NCBI GenBank assembly: GCA_003454835.1
Contig: DMTA01000284.1
Span: forward strand, 1 to 8,455
DNA: 8,455 bases
Origin: Achromobacter sp.
GTDB taxonomy: Bacteria > Pseudomonadota > Gammaproteobacteria > Burkholderiales > Burkholderiaceae_B
Direction: 5' to 3'
This document shows positions 6,368 to 8,455 of the stretch, piece after piece. How positions within the stretch are numbered: position 1 is the first letter of the stretch; each line of letters opens with the position of its first letter. A program made the translations under genes and the position numbers. The notes below the pieces were generated by a model. That model saw only the letters and a list, made by a program, of their open reading frames with translations. It did not search any database and was not told the origin of the DNA.

Positions 6368-6426
6368 AGCGCAACGCCGCCTCCTGGGCGAATTCCGTGG
6401 CGCGTGGCGCCGAGGCCGCACTATGA
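6364..6426 (+). CDS. Possible 20-residue leader or coupling ORF between murD part and ftsW
   Basis: An ATG at 6364 overlaps the preceding stop as ATGA and opens a 20-codon frame (MKRNAASWAN, then [10 protein letters not shown]) whose TGA overlaps the ftsW ATG as ATGA. It has a good ribosome binding site (GGAGAGG) about five bases before the ATG. The peptide has no hydrophobic segment or known motif. Its exact fit between two overlaps suggests it could carry ribosomes across the 55-base gap and couple ftsW translation to the gene upstream. It may equally be chance, since such overlaps occur randomly in GC-rich DNA. Confidence 0.3.
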   Translation: MKRNAASWANSVARGAEAAL

Positions 6427-7616
6427 GCCTGATCGCCGACCTCACCGCCAGCGTCAATGCCGTACGGCCCGGCCGTACCCGCATGCGCAACTTCGACTTG
6501 CCGCTCGTGATCGCGGCGTCGACGTTGCTGCTGCTCGGCCTGCTGATGGTGTATTCGGCGTCGATCGCGCTGGCCGACGGTCCGCGCTATGCGTCCTATG
6601 GCCGCTATTACTTCGTGATCCGCCACGGTCTCTTCGTGAGCGCGGGCCTGCTGGGCGCCGCCGTGGTGCTGGCGATCCCCATCCGGGTCTGGCAACGTCT
6701 GGCCGTGCCGCTTTTCGTGGTGACGATGGTGTTGCTGGTGGCGGTGCTGATTCCGGGCATCGGCCGCGAAGTCAACGGCGCGCACCGCTGGATCCCGCTG
6801 GGTCCGCTGAATTTCCAGCCGTCCGAACTGATGAAGCTTGCCGCCTTGCTGTATGCGGCCGACTACACCGTGCGCAAGCAGGAACACATGCAGGCCTTTG
6901 CCCGCGGCTTTTTGCCGATGGCGTTTGCGCTGGCCGGCGTCGGCATGCTGCTGCTGCTCGAGCCCGACCTGGGCGCATTCATGGTGATCGTGGCAATCGC
7001 CATCGGCATCCTGTTCCTGGGCGGCATCAACGGCAAGTATTTCAGCAGCCTGCTCGCCGTGCTGGTGGGCACTTTCCTGATGCTGATCTGGCTGTCGCCG
7101 TGGCGCCGGGCGCGCTTGTTCGCGTATCTGGATCCCTGGAACGAAGACAACGCCTACGGCAGCGCCTACCAGCTTTCGCACTCGCTGATCGCGCTGGGCC
7201 GCGGTGAATGGTTCGGCGTGGGCCTGGGCGCCAGCGTCGAGAAACTGCATTACCTGCCCGAGGCGCACACCGACTTCCTGATGGCGGTGGTGGGCGAAGA
7301 GCTGGGATTTGCCGGCGTGATGCTGGTTATCACGCTGTTCGCCATCATCGTCTATCGCGGTTTTGACATTGGCCGTCAGGCCATTGCGATGGAACGCACG
7401 TTCGCCGGCCTGGTCGCGCACGGCGTGGCCATGTGGTTCGGCGTGCAGTCGTTCATCAACATGGGCGTGTGCCTGGGACTGCTGCCCACGAAAGGTCTGA
7501 CGCTGCCGCTGATGAGCTATGGCGGTTCGGGCGTGGTGATGAATCTGTGCGCGCTGGCGATGCTGATCCGGGTCGACGTGGAAAATCGCATCATGATGCG
7601 CGGAGGACGGGTATGA
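6423..7616 (+). CDS. ftsW: Septal peptidoglycan glycosyltransferase FtsW (SEDS family)
   Basis: FtsW polymerises lipid II into septal glycan strands in the inner membrane, paired with FtsI. From ATG 6423 the product is 397 residues, typical for the family, with about ten hydrophobic segments. SEDS landmarks are present: VYSAS after the first membrane helix (43-47), [23 protein letters not shown] (118-140 region), [10 protein letters not shown] (177-186), [17 protein letters not shown] (279-295) with Asp284 at the position of the proposed catalytic aspartate, and [19 protein letters not shown] (352-370). The frame is open further upstream, to 6216, but those codons overlap the preceding gene and encode no FtsW-like sequence. 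GAGG lies eight bases before the chosen ATG. The stop overlaps murG as ATGA. Confidence 0.96.
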   Translation: MSLIADLTASVNAVRPGRTRMRNFDLPLVIAASTLLLLGLLMVYSASIALADGPRYASYGRYYFVIRHGLFVSAGLLGAAVVLAIPIRVWQRLAVPLFVVTMVLLVAVLIPGIGREVNGAHRWIPLGPLNFQPSELMKLAALLYAADYTVRKQEHMQAFARGFLPMAFALAGVGMLLLLEPDLGAFMVIVAIAIGILFLGGINGKYFSSLLAVLVGTFLMLIWLSPWRRARLFAYLDPWNEDNAYGSAYQLSHSLIALGRGEWFGVGLGASVEKLHYLPEAHTDFLMAVVGEELGFAGVMLVITLFAIIVYRGFDIGRQAIAMERTFAGLVAHGVAMWFGVQSFINMGVCLGLLPTKGLTLPLMSYGGSGVVMNLCALAMLIRVDVENRIMMRGGRV

Positions 7617-8455
7617 CCACCGCCCGCACCATTCTCATCATGGCCGGCGGAACCGGCGGCCACATCATGCCCGGCCTCGCCGTGGCCGATGTGCTGCGCG
7701 AACGCGGCTGGCGCGTGCTGTGGTTGGGTAATCCCGAAAAGATGGAAGGCCGCCTCGTGCCGCCGCGTGGCATCGAACTGGTCCCGCTGCGCTTCCAGGG
7801 CGTGCGCGGCAAAGGCGCTTCCGCGTTGCTGAAGCTGCCGTTCCTGCTGCTGCGCGCGTTTGCGCAAGCGTGGTCGCGGCTGTCCGATGTGCGTCCCGAC
7901 GTGGTGTTGGGCATGGGTGGCTACGTGGCGTTTCCGGGTGGCGTGATCGCGGCGCTGCGTGGCACGCCGCTGGTCGTCCACGAACAGAATGCCGTCGCTG
8001 GCACCGCCAATAAGTGCCTCGCAAAGATGTCGCGCCGCGTGCTGAGCGGATTTCCCGGCGTGCTGCCCAAGGGCGAAGCCATGGGCAACCCGGTGCGCGC
8101 CGATCTGTGCGCCTTGCCGGATCCCGCCGAACGCTATGCCGGCCGCACCGGCCCGCTGCGCGTGCTGGTGGTGGGCGGCAGCCTGGGGGCGCAAGCCTTG
8201 AATACCACCGTGCCGCAGGCGCTTGCGCGTCTGCCGCTAGGCAACCGGCCGACGGTCGTCCACCAGGCCGGTGAACAACATTTGCCGGCGCTGCAGCAGG
8301 CCTACGCCCAGGCGGGCGTGCAGGCCGATTGCCGCGCCTTCATCGACGACATGGCGGGCGCCATGGCCGACGCCGACCTGCTGATCTGCCGCGCAGGCGC
8401 CATGACGGTGTCCGAAGTGGCGGCCGCCGGCGGCGCGGCGCTGTTCGTGCCGTTC
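7613..8455 (+). CDS. murG: Lipid II synthase MurG, N-terminal 281 residues (cut by window edge)
   Basis: MurG transfers GlcNAc from UDP-GlcNAc to lipid I on the cytoplasmic face of the inner membrane, making lipid II. The frame is open to the window end; about 75 residues should remain outside, as the family is near 355. Present are the N-terminal glycine-rich loop [10 protein letters not shown] (12-21) with conserved His17, the second loop [11 protein letters not shown] (100-110), [13 protein letters not shown] (122-134), GNPVR (158-162), the C-domain loop [10 protein letters not shown] (188-197) and the donor-binding segment [15 protein letters not shown] (259-273) including the conserved Glu268. 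A GGAGG site precedes the ATG by seven bases, and the start overlaps the ftsW stop. Nothing looks damaged in the visible part. The next cluster gene is normally murC. Confidence 0.96.
   Translation, partial: MTTARTILIMAGGTGGHIMPGLAVADVLRERGWRVLWLGNPEKMEGRLVPPRGIELVPLRFQGVRGKGASALLKLPFLLLRAFAQAWSRLSDVRPDVVLGMGGYVAFPGGVIAALRGTPLVVHEQNAVAGTANKCLAKMSRRVLSGFPGVLPKGEAMGNPVRADLCALPDPAERYAGRTGPLRVLVVGGSLGAQALNTTVPQALARLPLGNRPTVVHQAGEQHLPALQQAYAQAGVQADCRAFIDDMAGAMADADLLICRAGAMTVSEVAAAGGAALFVPF

Noticed and set aside
6216..6422. Upstream extension of ftsW to 6216
   Set aside because: The extra codons overlap the preceding gene in another frame, encode no FtsW-like sequence, and ATG 6423 has a GAGG site and an overlapping junction.
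4763..6490. Minus-strand ORF of 575 codons antisense to the chimeric ligase
   Set aside because: Composition (His, Arg, Gln, Ala) is typical of antisense shadow frames in GC-rich genes, and no domain motif is visible.
6177..7421. Minus-strand ORF of 414 codons antisense to ftsW
   Set aside because: It is His/Gln-rich shadow sequence opposite a clear membrane protein gene.
1..8455. CRISPR arrays, insertion sequences, tRNA genes, attachment sites
   Set aside because: No spaced repeat array, transposase, terminal inverted repeat pair or tRNA-like cloverleaf was seen on either strand.

Overview
The window reads as chromosomal DNA of a GC-rich betaproteobacterium. Protein wording across RsmH, FtsI, the MurD part and FtsW resembles Bordetella/Achromobacter (Alcaligenaceae); that placement is from memory of the families, not from a search. 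It holds the start of the division and cell wall (dcw) cluster and the RNA genes and regulatory DNA just upstream of it.

Layout: positions 1-458 (minus strand) carry the N-terminal part of a Uup-type ABC-F ATPase running off the left edge. Diverging from it is rnpB, the RNase P RNA (about 575-982), whose ends pair perfectly as helix P1; a hairpin terminator follows at 1030-1054. A short, hairpin-rich stretch of unknown role ends in a second terminator (1177-1209). An AT-richer segment then holds the dcw promoter (TTGACC-17-TAGAGT) and a ladder of TGGG-like repeats with 10-base spacing, the expected MraZ operator. The plus-strand operon that follows is tightly packed: mraZ, rsmH, ftsL, ftsI, a Mur ligase gene, ftsW and murG (cut by the right edge). 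Most junctions are ATGA or TGATG overlaps, suggesting one transcript with translational coupling. FtsL, FtsI and FtsW belong to the septal peptidoglycan synthase; MurG makes lipid II; RsmH methylates 16S rRNA; MraZ represses the operon.

The main anomaly is the Mur ligase gene at 4889-6367. The usual order is ftsI-murE-murF-mraY-murD-ftsW-murG. Here a single intact 492-codon frame begins as MurE (the UDP-binding N-terminal domain) and, at the ATP-binding motif VTGTNGKTT that MurE and MurD share, continues as MurD. The rest of murE, all of murF and mraY, and the start of murD are absent. This looks like an in-frame deletion or misjoin at a short shared sequence. The MurD part also has Ile where the MurD family normally has Lys (DSKGTN-type motif reads DSIGTN). 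Because the missing genes are essential, either intact copies lie elsewhere or the join is an assembly, cloning or other artefact. A 20-codon mini-ORF overlapping both murD and ftsW is a second, smaller curiosity.
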